Shown in pieces: positions 9,087 to 20,140 of a stretch of DNA of 38,084 nt. Source of the stretch: Bacteroidota bacterium (GTDB taxonomy: Bacteria > Bacteroidota > Bacteroidia > Chitinophagales > Saprospiraceae); contig JAJRXG010000243.1 in the NCBI GenBank assembly GCA_024276375.1, positions 1 through 38,084 of the forward strand, in the 5' to 3' direction. Position numbers and translations under genes: made by a program. The first letter of the stretch is position 1, and every line of letters starts with the position of its first letter. The notes under the pieces are model-generated. The model saw nothing but the letters and a program-made list of their open reading frames with translations, had not been told where the DNA came from and ran no database searches.

Positions 9087-9216
9087 AATTTGATATTCGT
9101 GGTTTATAACGATGAACCAAAACAATATAAGGGATTCGTCATCCCTAAATCTTTTAGACTAAAATTGGATTGATAATCCTTAAGAATGGCCCTCCTTTGA
9201 AGGGCTTTTCTTATTT
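9087..9216 (+). ncRNA. Candidate small structured transcript or leader peptide RNA
   Basis: Between the -7-like box and the terminator is a 130-base segment with three local hairpins: GGGAT-tcgtc-ATCCC (about 9130-9144), GGATT-gat-AATCC (about 9167-9179) and the terminator stem. It also holds a 16-codon ORF from ATG 9112 to TAA 9162 (MNQNNIRDSSSLNLLD), which could be a leader peptide or chance. No known RNA family is recognised. Alternatively the segment is simply the 3' untranslated region of the helicase mRNA. Confidence 0.3.
9189..9216 (+). terminator. Rho-independent terminator
   Basis: Stem GCCCT / AGGGC (9189-9193 and 9201-9205) with loop CCTTTGA is followed by TTTTCTTATTT. It lies downstream of the helicase and upstream of the OmpA-domain gene on the same strand, so it probably ends helicase transcription, or that of the small RNA candidate. 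Confidence 0.7.
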
Positions 9217-9278
9217 ATAGCCTCATCATAAGTCTGCCTATGCCACACTATCAGTGGAGCTATTGATGTTATATCTGT

Positions 9279-10115
9279 ATGTCGCCTCAAATCTATTGCT
9301 ATGGTCTTTGCTTACTTTTGCAAACCCTATATCACAATGTGAGTAGTGGACAGGAGAGAAAGATATCATTGTTTTTTGATACGGACCAAGATCGAGTCAC
9401 CGCAGCTCATATGGAGCATATCGGCCAAGTGTTGTCGGACACAGATTCTGTAGAACAATGGATAATAGAAGTAGTAGGCTATGCCGATCATCGGGGTGAG
9501 GACTCGTATAATATGGCACTATCTGCAAGAAGAGCGCAGGCCATTGCTGCATATCTCCAATCCGAGTATGGTGATCGGATCGACCGAATGCATACGCGAG
9601 CCGGAGGAGAAATGCCGGGATCATCAGACTTGTCAATGTACAGAAGGGTGGATGTAACGTTTATTTCTGCGATTCACCATATGAGATTGAAAGGCATCTT
9701 AGCACCGGGCGAAATCCCTCTGGAAGAATTGAAATCAGGAAGTTTGCTGCATATCAAAAATCTAAATTTCCGCCCGGGAAGACATCTGTTACTTCCCCAA
9801 TCCATACCACATTTAAAAGATTTGGAGACGTTTCTAAAAGCCAATCCAAGCATCCATATGGAGATACAAGGCCATGTCTGTTGTCCGGATCAAATCGAGG
9901 ATGCCGAAGACGGATACAACGTCGATACGAAGAAGTATAACCTCTCGGTTTCAAGGGCAGAAAATATATACCACTATCTCGTCAGATCGGGGATCGATTC
10001 GTTGCGTTTGAGCTATCGTGGATTTGGTTCTACACAACCATTGATCTATCCCGAACTTTCAGAGGACGACAAAGTGCAAAACCGTAGAGTGGAACTATTG
10101 ATTACGAAGATATAG
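9279..10115 (+). CDS. Secreted protein with two OmpA-like domains
   Basis: 278 residues with a signal peptide (residues 1 to about 24, cleavage near VSSGQ). Two tandem OmpA C-terminal-type domains follow. The first (about 28-130) has ISLFFDTDQD, VVGYADHRG, the YNMALSARRAQAIAAYL helix and YRRVDVTF. The second (about 150-278) has LNFRPG, IQGHVCC, YNLSVSRAENIYHYL, YRGFGSTQP and NRRVELLI. OmpA-like domains bind peptidoglycan, anchoring outer-membrane components. There is no barrel or lipobox, so this is probably a periplasmic cell-wall-binding protein. The first strand-helix motif (YADHRGEDSYN) keeps the Asp and Arg associated with diaminopimelate binding; the second domain is more diverged. Its stop abuts the convergent beta-lactamase-family gene with no spacer. 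Confidence 0.85.
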   Translation: MSPQIYCYGLCLLLQTLYHNVSSGQERKISLFFDTDQDRVTAAHMEHIGQVLSDTDSVEQWIIEVVGYADHRGEDSYNMALSARRAQAIAAYLQSEYGDRIDRMHTRAGGEMPGSSDLSMYRRVDVTFISAIHHMRLKGILAPGEIPLEELKSGSLLHIKNLNFRPGRHLLLPQSIPHLKDLETFLKANPSIHMEIQGHVCCPDQIEDAEDGYNVDTKKYNLSVSRAENIYHYLVRSGIDSLRLSYRGFGSTQPLIYPELSEDDKVQNRRVELLITKI

Positions 10116-11624
10116 TCAGTACTCCTTGTCAAAGGTATAACCGAATAAAGACAATGTAACTTGATTTTTACCATCCAAGTCAAAATCCACCAAAAACCCA
10201 TTTTCAAAATCGGCATATTCTTCAACTACTCCCCAGAAGGTATTGTAGTGCCAGTGCTCGAGGAGGACATGCCGGTCTGAGCGGGTTGTGATCCTCATAC
10301 CTTCTTTATACATTTCTACGGTCAGCGACCCTAAAAACTTATTGGTATAAGTACCGGTGTACTTTTCCAATGGCAATGAAGGATGTGTATCCGCGATGCG
10401 TTGCGCTTTTAGTGCCTTGTAGCGATCGATACTATTCTGCTTACGTTTGTCATAAAGAGCTTTGATATCCACACTCCAATCTCGATCATTCATCCCGAGA
10501 AGGCTGTCAAAAACTCTGTACATTATCGCATGACGGACTTCGGCGCCACCGAGATTGCCGGTGATATATACTCCGATGTGATGTTGTGGCATCAATCCGG
10601 CGATCGCTACCGCACCATTGAGACTGCCCGTATGAAAGATCAACTTCTCTCCATTATAATCATGCATAAACCAGCCTAATCCATAAGCCGTAAAGTACGG
10701 ATGAGTAAGACTGACACTGGGATAAAACTGACTCTTTGGTATGACTATCTGAGGAGAAGTAATCATCTCATATTGTGCTTTGGAGATAAGGCGTCGTCCT
10801 TTGTATATAGCACTATCGGCCATAAAGCTCAACCAATGGGCAATATCAGCACTACATGTCCACGCAGATCCTGCAGCAGCTATACTGTCTGCGGCAGAAT
10901 CGATTATTTCAATCACCTTTCCATCTTTGAGTGCATGGGGATGAACTCTATTGTCACTTTGGTAAGCACATACCTGCCTCGGGCAACTATGGATCATGTC
11001 CAGCGGTTCAAATATTCGTTTTCGGATGAAGGTCTCCCAGGGCATTTCGCTGAGACGTTCGATCACCAAACCCGCAGTTACATACATGATATTCTGATAT
11101 CGATATCCGCTTCTAAGACTATATTGAAGTGGTGCATACTCCATACGTCGGACGATTTGCTCCGGGGAGTAATCCCACATTGTCCATAGGAGATCTGTAC
11201 CGCCAAGTCCTGTATTATGCGTAAACAGATCCTTGATCTTTAGCTCATTGGTGACATATGGATCTTCCAATTTGAAGTAGGGGAGATGATCGATGACGCG
11301 ATCCGACCACTTGACCTTGCCTTCGTCCACGAGCATGGCCATTGCAACTGCTGTCAACGCCTTGGTGGTAGATGCCATGACAAACAATGTGTTGGTATCA
11401 ACAGGACGTGTATCATTGACACCTAGATGACCGTACCCTTTGGATAGCAAAACAGCCCCATCCTTAACAATAGTAACAGACATTCCAGGCACTTGGTATA
11501 AGATTCGCGATGACTCAATGTAGTCATCCAATTGCTGGATCCCCGAGGTGTGTTGACCCTTTAAAAGAATAGGGCTGCTAGCAATGAAGATGGCGCAGGT
11601 AAATAAAATCTGTTGAATGGACAT
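10116..11624 (-). CDS. Serine hydrolase, class C beta-lactamase/PBP family, exported
   Basis: 502 residues with a signal peptide (about 1-23, ending LLKGQ). The catalytic fold is of the beta-lactamase/D-alanyl-D-alanine carboxypeptidase (S12) type. The serine motif STTK lies in MASTTKAL (about residue 85), YQN of the YxN motif in YRYQNIMYV (about 175), and HTG of the third motif in IFHTGSLNG (about 335). After residue about 400 comes a small beta domain like those attached to many S12 esterases and peptidases. The likely role is an ester, peptide or cell-wall hydrolase in the periplasm; proteins like this are rarely true beta-lactamases. It is convergent with the OmpA-domain gene, and its stop complement starts on the next base. 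Substrate is unknown. Confidence 0.85.
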   Translation of the reverse strand: MSIQQILFTCAIFIASSPILLKGQHTSGIQQLDDYIESSRILYQVPGMSVTIVKDGAVLLSKGYGHLGVNDTRPVDTNTLFVMASTTKALTAVAMAMLVDEGKVKWSDRVIDHLPYFKLEDPYVTNELKIKDLFTHNTGLGGTDLLWTMWDYSPEQIVRRMEYAPLQYSLRSGYRYQNIMYVTAGLVIERLSEMPWETFIRKRIFEPLDMIHSCPRQVCAYQSDNRVHPHALKDGKVIEIIDSAADSIAAAGSAWTCSADIAHWLSFMADSAIYKGRRLISKAQYEMITSPQIVIPKSQFYPSVSLTHPYFTAYGLGWFMHDYNGEKLIFHTGSLNGAVAIAGLMPQHHIGVYITGNLGGAEVRHAIMYRVFDSLLGMNDRDWSVDIKALYDKRKQNSIDRYKALKAQRIADTHPSLPLEKYTGTYTNKFLGSLTVEMYKEGMRITTRSDRHVLLEHWHYNTFWGVVEEYADFENGFLVDFDLDGKNQVTLSLFGYTFDKEY

Positions 11625-11867
11625 AGGTCAAAGGCAGTTATGGAGAAACAAAATGAGTTTTATCTTATTGCTTGTGTTTTATATGAGGTCCACAAAGATA
11701 CCCAAATTGCCATAGTTAAATCGTACCTATGGTTTTGTGATCGAAGTACTATATACCTACTTAAAAGCAACTAAATTGCTTGTGATTTGTACTGTATTGT
11801 GACGAGAGAAATATAGGACATGTACTCCATTCAAAGGGAAGGGGAAACTATCTTTTCCTCCTTCTTT

Positions 11868-12029
11868 GTTACTATTCAGGAGGGGTGCTTTTGAGATAAA
11901 AAAAGGCAATTTTTTCGTCAGATGACGCTTATTTTTTGAGGCATAGCAGCGCTACGGCGAAAAAAATAGCGGAAATATGACGGGGAAAGTGTTTTTTATA
12001 GCCGAAATGACGCCTACCTGAATAGTAAC
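11868..12029. mobile_element. Miniature inverted-repeat element, family B, long copy (162 bp)
   Basis: Perfect 13-bp terminal inverted repeats, GTTACTATTCAGG (11868-11880) and CCTGAATAGTAAC (12017-12029). The flanking 8-mers CCTTCTTT (11860-11867) and CTTTCTTT (12030-12037) differ at one base, consistent with an 8-bp target duplication. There is no ORF inside. A 55-bp relative with the same ends is at 5717-5771. The element lies in the 510-base gap between the starts of the serine hydrolase gene (11624) and the end of tnaA (12135). The rest of that gap (11625-11867 and 12038-12134) is AT-rich with no gene seen. Confidence 0.8.
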
Positions 12030-12134
12030 CTTTCTTTTAATAAAATCATATATCTCCTTATTTGCTTTTCGAAAAAGTTGCATTTGTTACTTGAATCTAA
12101 ACACCAAAAAAACAAATCCTCAACAATTGTAAAA

Positions 12135-13511
12135 TCAGATTTTATCCAATTTGACAGTAAAATGTCGCATGATGGGAGCTTCCCAGACAATCCGATAACC
12201 ACTTTTGGCCTCATGACGGGTATCATAGATGCGTTTTAGAGCAGCAGCTAGATATTCCATATGGTTGTGTGTGTAAGTTCTTCTTGGTATGGCAAGTCGT
12301 ACTAACTCTAGTTCAGGGTATCGGTTTTCTCTTGTGACGGGATCTCTATCCGCTAGGATGGTACCTATTTCTACGCTGCGTATCCCGGCTATAATGTATA
12401 GTTCGATGGCGAGAGATTGCGCACGAAACTCTTCCTTGGGAATCGTCGGTACAAACTTGTTGGCATCGAGATATACAGCGTGTCCGCCAATAGGTTTCTG
12501 TACAGGAACTCCAAATTCGGCCATTTTCTCACCCAGATATTGCACTTGAGTGATTCTGCTGGCGAGATAATCATAGTCAAGTGCTTCGTAGAGTCCTACT
12601 GCCAATGCACCCATATCCCTGCCACTCATACCTCCGTAAGTGACAAAGCCTTCATACATAATGTTGAAGGTGACTGCATTGTTATAAATATCTTCGTCAT
12701 TTAGTGCTATGATTCCTCCCATGTTGACCAATCCATCTTTTTTGGCACTCATTGTCATGCCATCACCATAAGAGTACATTTCACGAGCAATCTCCTGAAT
12801 AGTTTTGTCTTTATAACCGTCCTCTCGTCCTTTTATAAAAAAGCAATTCTCGGCATACCTTGCGGCATCAAATATCACTTTGATACCGTGTCGCCTGCAC
12901 AATGCAGATACGGCCTTTATATTTTGCATTGATACCGGCTGTCCTCCGGCTGTATTGCATGTGACTGTAATGATCAAAAATGGAATCTTGTCGATGGGGT
13001 TATTGTCTATGACCGATTGTAGTTTTTTAAGGTCAATATTGCCCTTAAATGGATGATAGACATCAGTGTCGTAGGCTTCATCTATCGTACAGTCAATCGC
13101 TTGACCCTTGCGAAATTCAATATGCCCTTTGGTGGTATCAAAATGTGAATTGCCCGGAATGATGTCACCTTCTTTTACCATGGCGGAGAAGAGAACATTT
13201 TCCGCAGCTCGTCCTTGATGTGAAGGAATAAAGTACTTGTATCCCGTTATGTCTTTAACAGCATTATCGAGTTTTTGAAATGATCGCGAACCCGCGTAGC
13301 TCTCATCTCCAAGCATAACCTCCGCCCACTGTCGATCACTCATAGCTCCAGTCCCCGAATCCGTCAATAGGTCAATATACACCTGATCCGACTTTAGGTT
13401 GAACAGGTTGTAGTGCGCTTCTTTTATCCATTTTTTCCTTTCTTCAATGGTTGATTGATAGATAGGTTCTACCATTTTGATGCGGTATGGCTCAGCGTAT
13501 GGAAGTTGCAT
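12135..13511 (-). CDS. tnaA: Tryptophanase (L-tryptophan indole-lyase)
   Basis: 458-residue PLP enzyme splitting tryptophan into indole, pyruvate and ammonia. The fold and motifs are shared with tyrosine phenol-lyase: IDLLTDSGTGAMS (46-58), GDESYAGSRS (68-77), HQGRAAEN (98-105), FDAARYAEN (214-222), and the PLP lysine K258 in SAKKDG. Three diagnostic positions point to tryptophanase: Asp125 in HFDTTKGH (Thr in phenol-lyase), Val380 and Ile382 in RSVEIG (Met and Arg in phenol-lyase), and His450 in MRHFT (Phe in phenol-lyase). The gene stands alone; no tnaC-like leader or tnaB permease is adjacent. It is divergent from the Dps gene. A TATCTTAG box about 40 bases upstream of its start may be the promoter. 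Confidence 0.92.
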   Translation of the reverse strand: MQLPYAEPYRIKMVEPIYQSTIEERKKWIKEAHYNLFNLKSDQVYIDLLTDSGTGAMSDRQWAEVMLGDESYAGSRSFQKLDNAVKDITGYKYFIPSHQGRAAENVLFSAMVKEGDIIPGNSHFDTTKGHIEFRKGQAIDCTIDEAYDTDVYHPFKGNIDLKKLQSVIDNNPIDKIPFLIITVTCNTAGGQPVSMQNIKAVSALCRRHGIKVIFDAARYAENCFFIKGREDGYKDKTIQEIAREMYSYGDGMTMSAKKDGLVNMGGIIALNDEDIYNNAVTFNIMYEGFVTYGGMSGRDMGALAVGLYEALDYDYLASRITQVQYLGEKMAEFGVPVQKPIGGHAVYLDANKFVPTIPKEEFRAQSLAIELYIIAGIRSVEIGTILADRDPVTRENRYPELELVRLAIPRRTYTHNHMEYLAAALKRIYDTRHEAKSGYRIVWEAPIMRHFTVKLDKI

Positions 13512-13748
13512 AGTATGAGTTTATATCTTTTGATAGTTTAAAGTACACTAAGATAGATTTTATCGCGATTGTAGTATATGATCGGCATGGGTTTTTAGCA
13601 ATTGCATATATAGATTTCGGTTAGGATTTTTCCGCAATTCCAAAGAAGCTGGTTTTGGTATGTAACAGTGATTACCATCCGATTGGACAAAGTAGTATTT
13701 CTTTGAATGGTCATACATATTATTGTAACCAGTATTAACTTTATCGAG

Positions 13749-14219
13749 ATGAAAAATGCTATAGGTTTAGATCGAAAAAAAGCAAAACAATTGAGGAGCA
13801 AGTTGAATTTATTACTCGCCAATTACTCTATATTTTATCAGAATACGCGAGGATATCATTGGAATATCAGGGGAGACAATTTCTTTGAATTACATCTTAA
13901 ATTTGAAGAACTTTATAATGATCTCTTGATTAAAATTGACGAAATAGCTGAACGTATCTTAACCTTGGGAGGTAATCCCAAGCACAACTATACAAACTAT
14001 ATCAAGGTCGCAAAAATCAAAGAGAGTCCGGAGGTTTCCGAAGGGAAAAAGTCCGTTGCGGATATTTTAAATTCTCTCTCTACCATCATCAAATTGCAAC
14101 GCGAAATATTGATCCTTTCAGAGAAGTCTGTTGATGAAGGTACCAACGCGCTAATGAGTGATTATATCCGGGAACAAGAGAAGCTAGTATGGATGTATTC
14201 GGCATACCTCAATAAGTAA
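13749..14219 (+). CDS. dps: Dps-family ferritin-like DNA protection protein
   Basis: 156 residues from ATG 13749; the frame is open further upstream, but this start gives the usual Dps length. Dps forms 12-subunit shells that oxidise Fe(II) with H2O2 and shield DNA during stress. All five inter-subunit ferroxidase ligands are visible with canonical spacing: H37 (YHWNIRG), H49, E53, D64 and E68 (FFELHLKFEELY to IDEIAERI). The N-terminus MKNAIGLDRKKAKQL is basic, as in DNA-binding members. It is divergent from tnaA with a gap of about 240 bases that must hold both promoters; no OxyR or PerR operator was identified. Confidence 0.9.
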   Translation: MKNAIGLDRKKAKQLRSKLNLLLANYSIFYQNTRGYHWNIRGDNFFELHLKFEELYNDLLIKIDEIAERILTLGGNPKHNYTNYIKVAKIKESPEVSEGKKSVADILNSLSTIIKLQREILILSEKSVDEGTNALMSDYIREQEKLVWMYSAYLNK

Positions 14220-14473
14220 TACAATTTCATATTGAATATTTGCCTTATTTTGAGTCTTATCTTTTGATTCATTTTATCGGTTATATCAGGTAGTGAGAAG
14301 AACAGCAATTGTAAGTAAAATTATTATATAGTTTGTCTCTTTTATCGATTATGACTATCCTTGATTGTTCTATAATTGTCAGATTCCGGAGTGGGCTCCG
14401 TATTAGATCGTTTGGCCGACGTACAGATATATGTATTAATAATTCATTTAAAGTTGACCGAAGCATTATGCCT

Positions 14474-14920
14474 TTAAAAAAGATCAAGCCATATTTCAGC
14501 TGCTTCAGTCGAATAAACAAATTGACCAGGGTGTATTAAGTCATAGATAGTTGAATCTTGAAATTTTTCTGACCATTGATAAAGTTCTCCAATAGCTGTC
14601 TCAATTTTCTTTCCGGTTTTTTCTGATGGATAACCAATGATTACTTTTATTTTTCCTTCGTTTATCACAAAAACAGTAGGGTCATGAACTAAATCGGTTA
14701 TATCTAGGGATCCGAGCCAATTGGTGTTTTCTACAACGAGGCAATATACGGTATCTCCTTTTGAAGTTATGGAATCCAGTCTTAAATTGCTATTCAAGGC
14801 CTTTTCTATATCATAGGCATTATGTGCAAGGATATATGATTTGAGCACTTCTTGAGGATCTTGATCCGAACAAGAAATGCATACTAATATACTAAGAATG
14901 AAACGAATAATATTTTTCAT
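14474..14920 (-). CDS. Small putative lipoprotein, NTF2/SnoaL-like
   Basis: 148 residues from the ATG at 14920; a longer reading to 14962 would put 14 residues before the hydrophobic signal. The N-terminus MKNIIRFILSILVCISC is a lipoprotein-like signal with the probable acylated Cys at 17, although the lipobox (CISC) is not canonical. The first helix, EVLKSYILAHNAYDIEKAL, resembles the opening of SnoaL/NTF2-fold domains (helix, then a small curved sheet), here about residues 22-148. No catalytic residues can be assigned. Function is unknown; the fold assignment is tentative. Confidence 0.6.
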   Translation of the reverse strand: MKNIIRFILSILVCISCSDQDPQEVLKSYILAHNAYDIEKALNSNLRLDSITSKGDTVYCLVVENTNWLGSLDITDLVHDPTVFVINEGKIKVIIGYPSEKTGKKIETAIGELYQWSEKFQDSTIYDLIHPGQFVYSTEAAEIWLDLF

Positions 14921-15564
14921 AAACTCTTGGACTAAGGTCTTTCTTGGGTTTCTTCCTACCAATGGAACGGAAGCCTAAGACATCATCCCGATAGGGTATT
15001 AATTTGATATATATTGTGAGTACCGACAATGGCAACATTTTGTATGAATATACAAAATATTTCAATGAGTGAAAGCTTTTTGTGGTAAGAAAGAACGCTT
15101 ACAATCAACAGTTAGTCGCAAGGTTGTCTTGGGCGAGGATGGAAATGATGGAAGAGGGAGGGATGGGTGATTTCAATGCGAAATCAATGACACACCAATG
15201 TCTTGGAAGGTTGTATGAATTGTATATAAACCATCTCTTATCGAGCGAAGTACGAGTGAGTTCATAGCGAGAGTTATCTATTCATGGAGCAACTGAAGTA
15301 TTTAATTTTCTTTCTAAATTTATGTAGTATGTCATTTATTTTTTCTCAAAATCAGAACAGAAAAATTTGCCGTACTTGTTTTGGGTCAAAAATTGCTGTT
15401 TGATTTTTATAAGAAATTTTATCATAAGCTATTGATGGGTCACAATGACGCATGGATATAGGAGGAGATTTATAGCCTTCAAATCATGAAAGTTGAGCAC
15501 ATGTCGGTTATATCTCTTATCTCTATACAAGGGGCAAATCACCAATAGTAGATCTTCAAATGAA
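14921..15564. other. Gene-poor 640-base stretch
   Basis: No convincing gene. A GTG-initiated 60-codon frame at 15082-15267 (Met/Glu-rich, no family recognised) and the 39-codon frame at 15284-15403 are the only open plus-strand frames. The presence of stops, the lack of similarity and the mixed composition suggest decayed coding sequence. No repeat copies, tRNA or strong hairpins were seen. Confidence 0.45.
15284..15403 (+). CDS. Tiny ORF with signal-peptide-like start, probably a gene remnant
   Basis: 39 codons from ATG. The first 21 residues (MEQLKYLIFFLNLCSMSFIFS) are hydrophobic and end in a plausible FSQNQ cleavage site. The rest carries two Cys (ICRTC). This looks like the 5' stub of a secreted protein whose body is gone, or a very small secreted peptide. 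There is no ribosome-binding site or promoter that decides. Confidence 0.2.
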   Translation: MEQLKYLIFFLNLCSMSFIFSQNQNRKICRTCFGSKIAV

Positions 15565-18038
<2,474 letters not shown>

Positions 18039-20078
18039 ATGAATATATTTTCTATCAAGAATCTTCTTTCCAAGTTTTATCTTGCTTTGATATGCTTGGC
18101 AATGTGCAACGTGCTCTTCCCGGCATCCGATGCACAAAGTAAGATAGATTCGCTTCGCCAGATATATGAGCAGCAGGACATTGATTCCTTGAGATATAAA
18201 TCCCTTCGACTATATGAAAAGGCGGTAAGAAGAAGTGATCGAGTGGCTGCACTGCCGCTTATGAAGGAGCGTGTTCGCCTAGCTCAGATGGTTGACAATA
18301 GTGATTGGGTCATCAAGTCACTGCTCACACTGGGCAATAATTTTATGTATTTGTCAGAGCCCGATTCTGCTCGTATTGTTTTGGATGAGGCAGTTGTGCT
18401 TTCTAGAAAAATCGGCGTTCTGAACCTTCTCAGTGCCGGACTCAATAGTAGCGCAACACTCTATCAACGCGAAAATGATTATGAACACGCCATCGAAGCA
18501 TACCATGAGGTTATTGTAATAAGTGATTCGCTGGGGGATTATGTCAACCAACTGGTAGGGTATGGCAATCTGAGTGTCATTCTTATGGAACAAGGCAATT
18601 ATGAGCGCGCACTAGAGCACTTGCTGAAGACGGAAGACCTTTATACCGATTTGCTAAAAAAGAAGGATGACAGTTTAGCAGAGTTTGAGAGTTTTTTAAC
18701 GGCGACTTTTCAGAACATAGCCATGTGTTATTCGGAATTGGGGAATATAGATTTGGCATCCTCTTATTTTGAAAAAGCCAAATCTTTTATTCCAAAAATT
18801 AAAGATGCCTACTCTTCAACCTACTATAGTGCATTTATAAAACATGGTATTGTATCAATTGAAATCGACAAATGTATAGATCGGGGCAATTGCAACAGGA
18901 CAAGATGGAATGAACTATTGGAAGAAGCACAGGAATCCTTGAACGGATTTCTGGAGATCGAGTATGAGCGGGGCATTGCTATGAGTCTTTTGGATATTGG
19001 AAAGGTCTTGAATGGTATAGGAGATTACCGATCGGCTAAGGATACCCTCGCCAATGTCTTGAATCTCTCATTGCAATTAAATTATAAAGAATTGGTCAAA
19101 GATTGTTATCGGGCACTCTCGGACAATGCAGAAAGTTTGGGCTCTTTTCGAAAAGCCAACGAGTATTTAAAGCAATGGACGCTGTACAGAGACTCTATAC
19201 GCAATGAAGAGCGCGATAAGTTTACTCAGCAAAAAGAGATAGAACTTGAGACTTTTCAAAAGGAGAATGAGATTTTGCAATTGCAAGTGGAGGCTGAGGC
19301 ACAGTCGAGACGTCAAGCGATACAGTTGTTTGCCTTTCTGATATTACTGATCTCTATTATTGCTGGCGCATATATATTATATACGCGTTATAAATTGAAA
19401 AAGGAACGTGAGATTGCAGCTTTTGAACGCGCCGTCAACCAGGCGATGTCGCGATTTGTACCGATGGCATTTATTAGAGCTATCGGGCGCGAGGCCATCA
19501 CTGAAGTAGAGTTGGGAGATCAAGTAGAGAAGGAAGTGACAGTTGTATTTACGGATATACGGGATTTTACAACGATCTCAGAAGGGATGGAGCCTGCGGA
19601 AAATTTCAATTTTGTCAAGGACTATGCTGCTCGTATGGGGCCCATCATTGAGGCCAACGGGGGATTTGTCAATCAGTACCTCGGCGATGGTATTATGGCG
19701 ATTTTTGAACGCAGTCCCAACGATGCGCTCAATGCCTGCATTGCCATGCAAAAAGAGATTGAAGATTATAATGAGACCTTAATAGCCAAGGGGCAAAAAG
19801 GGATAAGAGTGGGGATGGGCATGCATACAGGGCCGCTCATTATGGGTATAATAGGAGATCAGATACGGAGAGATGCGACGATTATATCTGATACTGTCAA
19901 CTCTGCTTCGCGTATTGAGAGTACGACTAAGATGTATCAACACAACATCCTATTGAGTGGGGCATCTTATGATCGACTCGAGGGTCAAGGGCAGTATGAC
20001 TTAGTCTTGATGGGAGATATCATGGTCAAAGGAAAAACCAGATCCGTGGAGGTATATGCTTGTCTTTACGAAAATTAG
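18039..20078 (+). CDS. Sensor adenylate/guanylate cyclase with periplasmic TPR domain
   Basis: 679 residues. A signal sequence (about 1-33, ending SDAQS) is followed by a long tetratricopeptide region (about 40-400; helices such as YEHAIEAYHEVIVISDSLGD and YERALEHLLKTEDLY). A coiled-coil linker, one membrane helix (about 426-449) and a cytoplasmic class III nucleotide cyclase domain (about 490-679) follow. Metal-binding Asp residues lie in FTDIRDF (about 505) and YLGDGIMAIF (about 550), and the transition-state Asn and Arg in TVNSASRIE (about 620), so the domain looks active. It should make cAMP (or cGMP) in response to a protein contact sensed by the periplasmic repeats. This architecture is common in Bacteroidota. 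No cAMP receptor gene is adjacent; the next gene is a small secreted protein on the same strand. Confidence 0.9.
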   Translation: MNIFSIKNLLSKFYLALICLAMCNVLFPASDAQSKIDSLRQIYEQQDIDSLRYKSLRLYEKAVRRSDRVAALPLMKERVRLAQMVDNSDWVIKSLLTLGNNFMYLSEPDSARIVLDEAVVLSRKIGVLNLLSAGLNSSATLYQRENDYEHAIEAYHEVIVISDSLGDYVNQLVGYGNLSVILMEQGNYERALEHLLKTEDLYTDLLKKKDDSLAEFESFLTATFQNIAMCYSELGNIDLASSYFEKAKSFIPKIKDAYSSTYYSAFIKHGIVSIEIDKCIDRGNCNRTRWNELLEEAQESLNGFLEIEYERGIAMSLLDIGKVLNGIGDYRSAKDTLANVLNLSLQLNYKELVKDCYRALSDNAESLGSFRKANEYLKQWTLYRDSIRNEERDKFTQQKEIELETFQKENEILQLQVEAEAQSRRQAIQLFAFLILLISIIAGAYILYTRYKLKKEREIAAFERAVNQAMSRFVPMAFIRAIGREAITEVELGDQVEKEVTVVFTDIRDFTTISEGMEPAENFNFVKDYAARMGPIIEANGGFVNQYLGDGIMAIFERSPNDALNACIAMQKEIEDYNETLIAKGQKGIRVGMGMHTGPLIMGIIGDQIRRDATIISDTVNSASRIESTTKMYQHNILLSGASYDRLEGQGQYDLVLMGDIMVKGKTRSVEVYACLYEN

Positions 20079-20111
20079 CTTATTTTTCAATTTTCCTAAA
20101 GCAAAATTGGC

Positions 20112-20120
20112 TACATTTAC
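20112..20120 (+). promoter_or_regulatory. Candidate promoter of the small IPTL-CTERM protein gene
   Basis: TACATTTAC matches TAnnTTTG with one change and lies 20 bases before the ATG at 20141, giving a short leader. A TTTTC-rich segment about 20 bases upstream takes the place of the -33 TTG. It suggests the small gene can be transcribed independently of the cyclase. Confidence 0.4.
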
Positions 20121-20140
20121 ACCCTAAGAATGTTGATCCG

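Noticed and set aside
12135-13511. Tyrosine phenol-lyase as the identity of the PLP lyase
   Set aside because: Asp125, Ile382 and His450 are tryptophanase-type; phenol-lyase has Thr, Arg and Phe at these sites.
15082-15267. 60-codon GTG-started frame
   Set aside because: No family resemblance, no promoter or signal, biased Met/Glu content; more likely a chance or decayed frame.
15455-15485. AGGAGGAGATTTATAGCC looks like the left subterminal part of family B
   Set aside because: There is no GTTACT terminus and no inverted partner, and the match is short and gapped.
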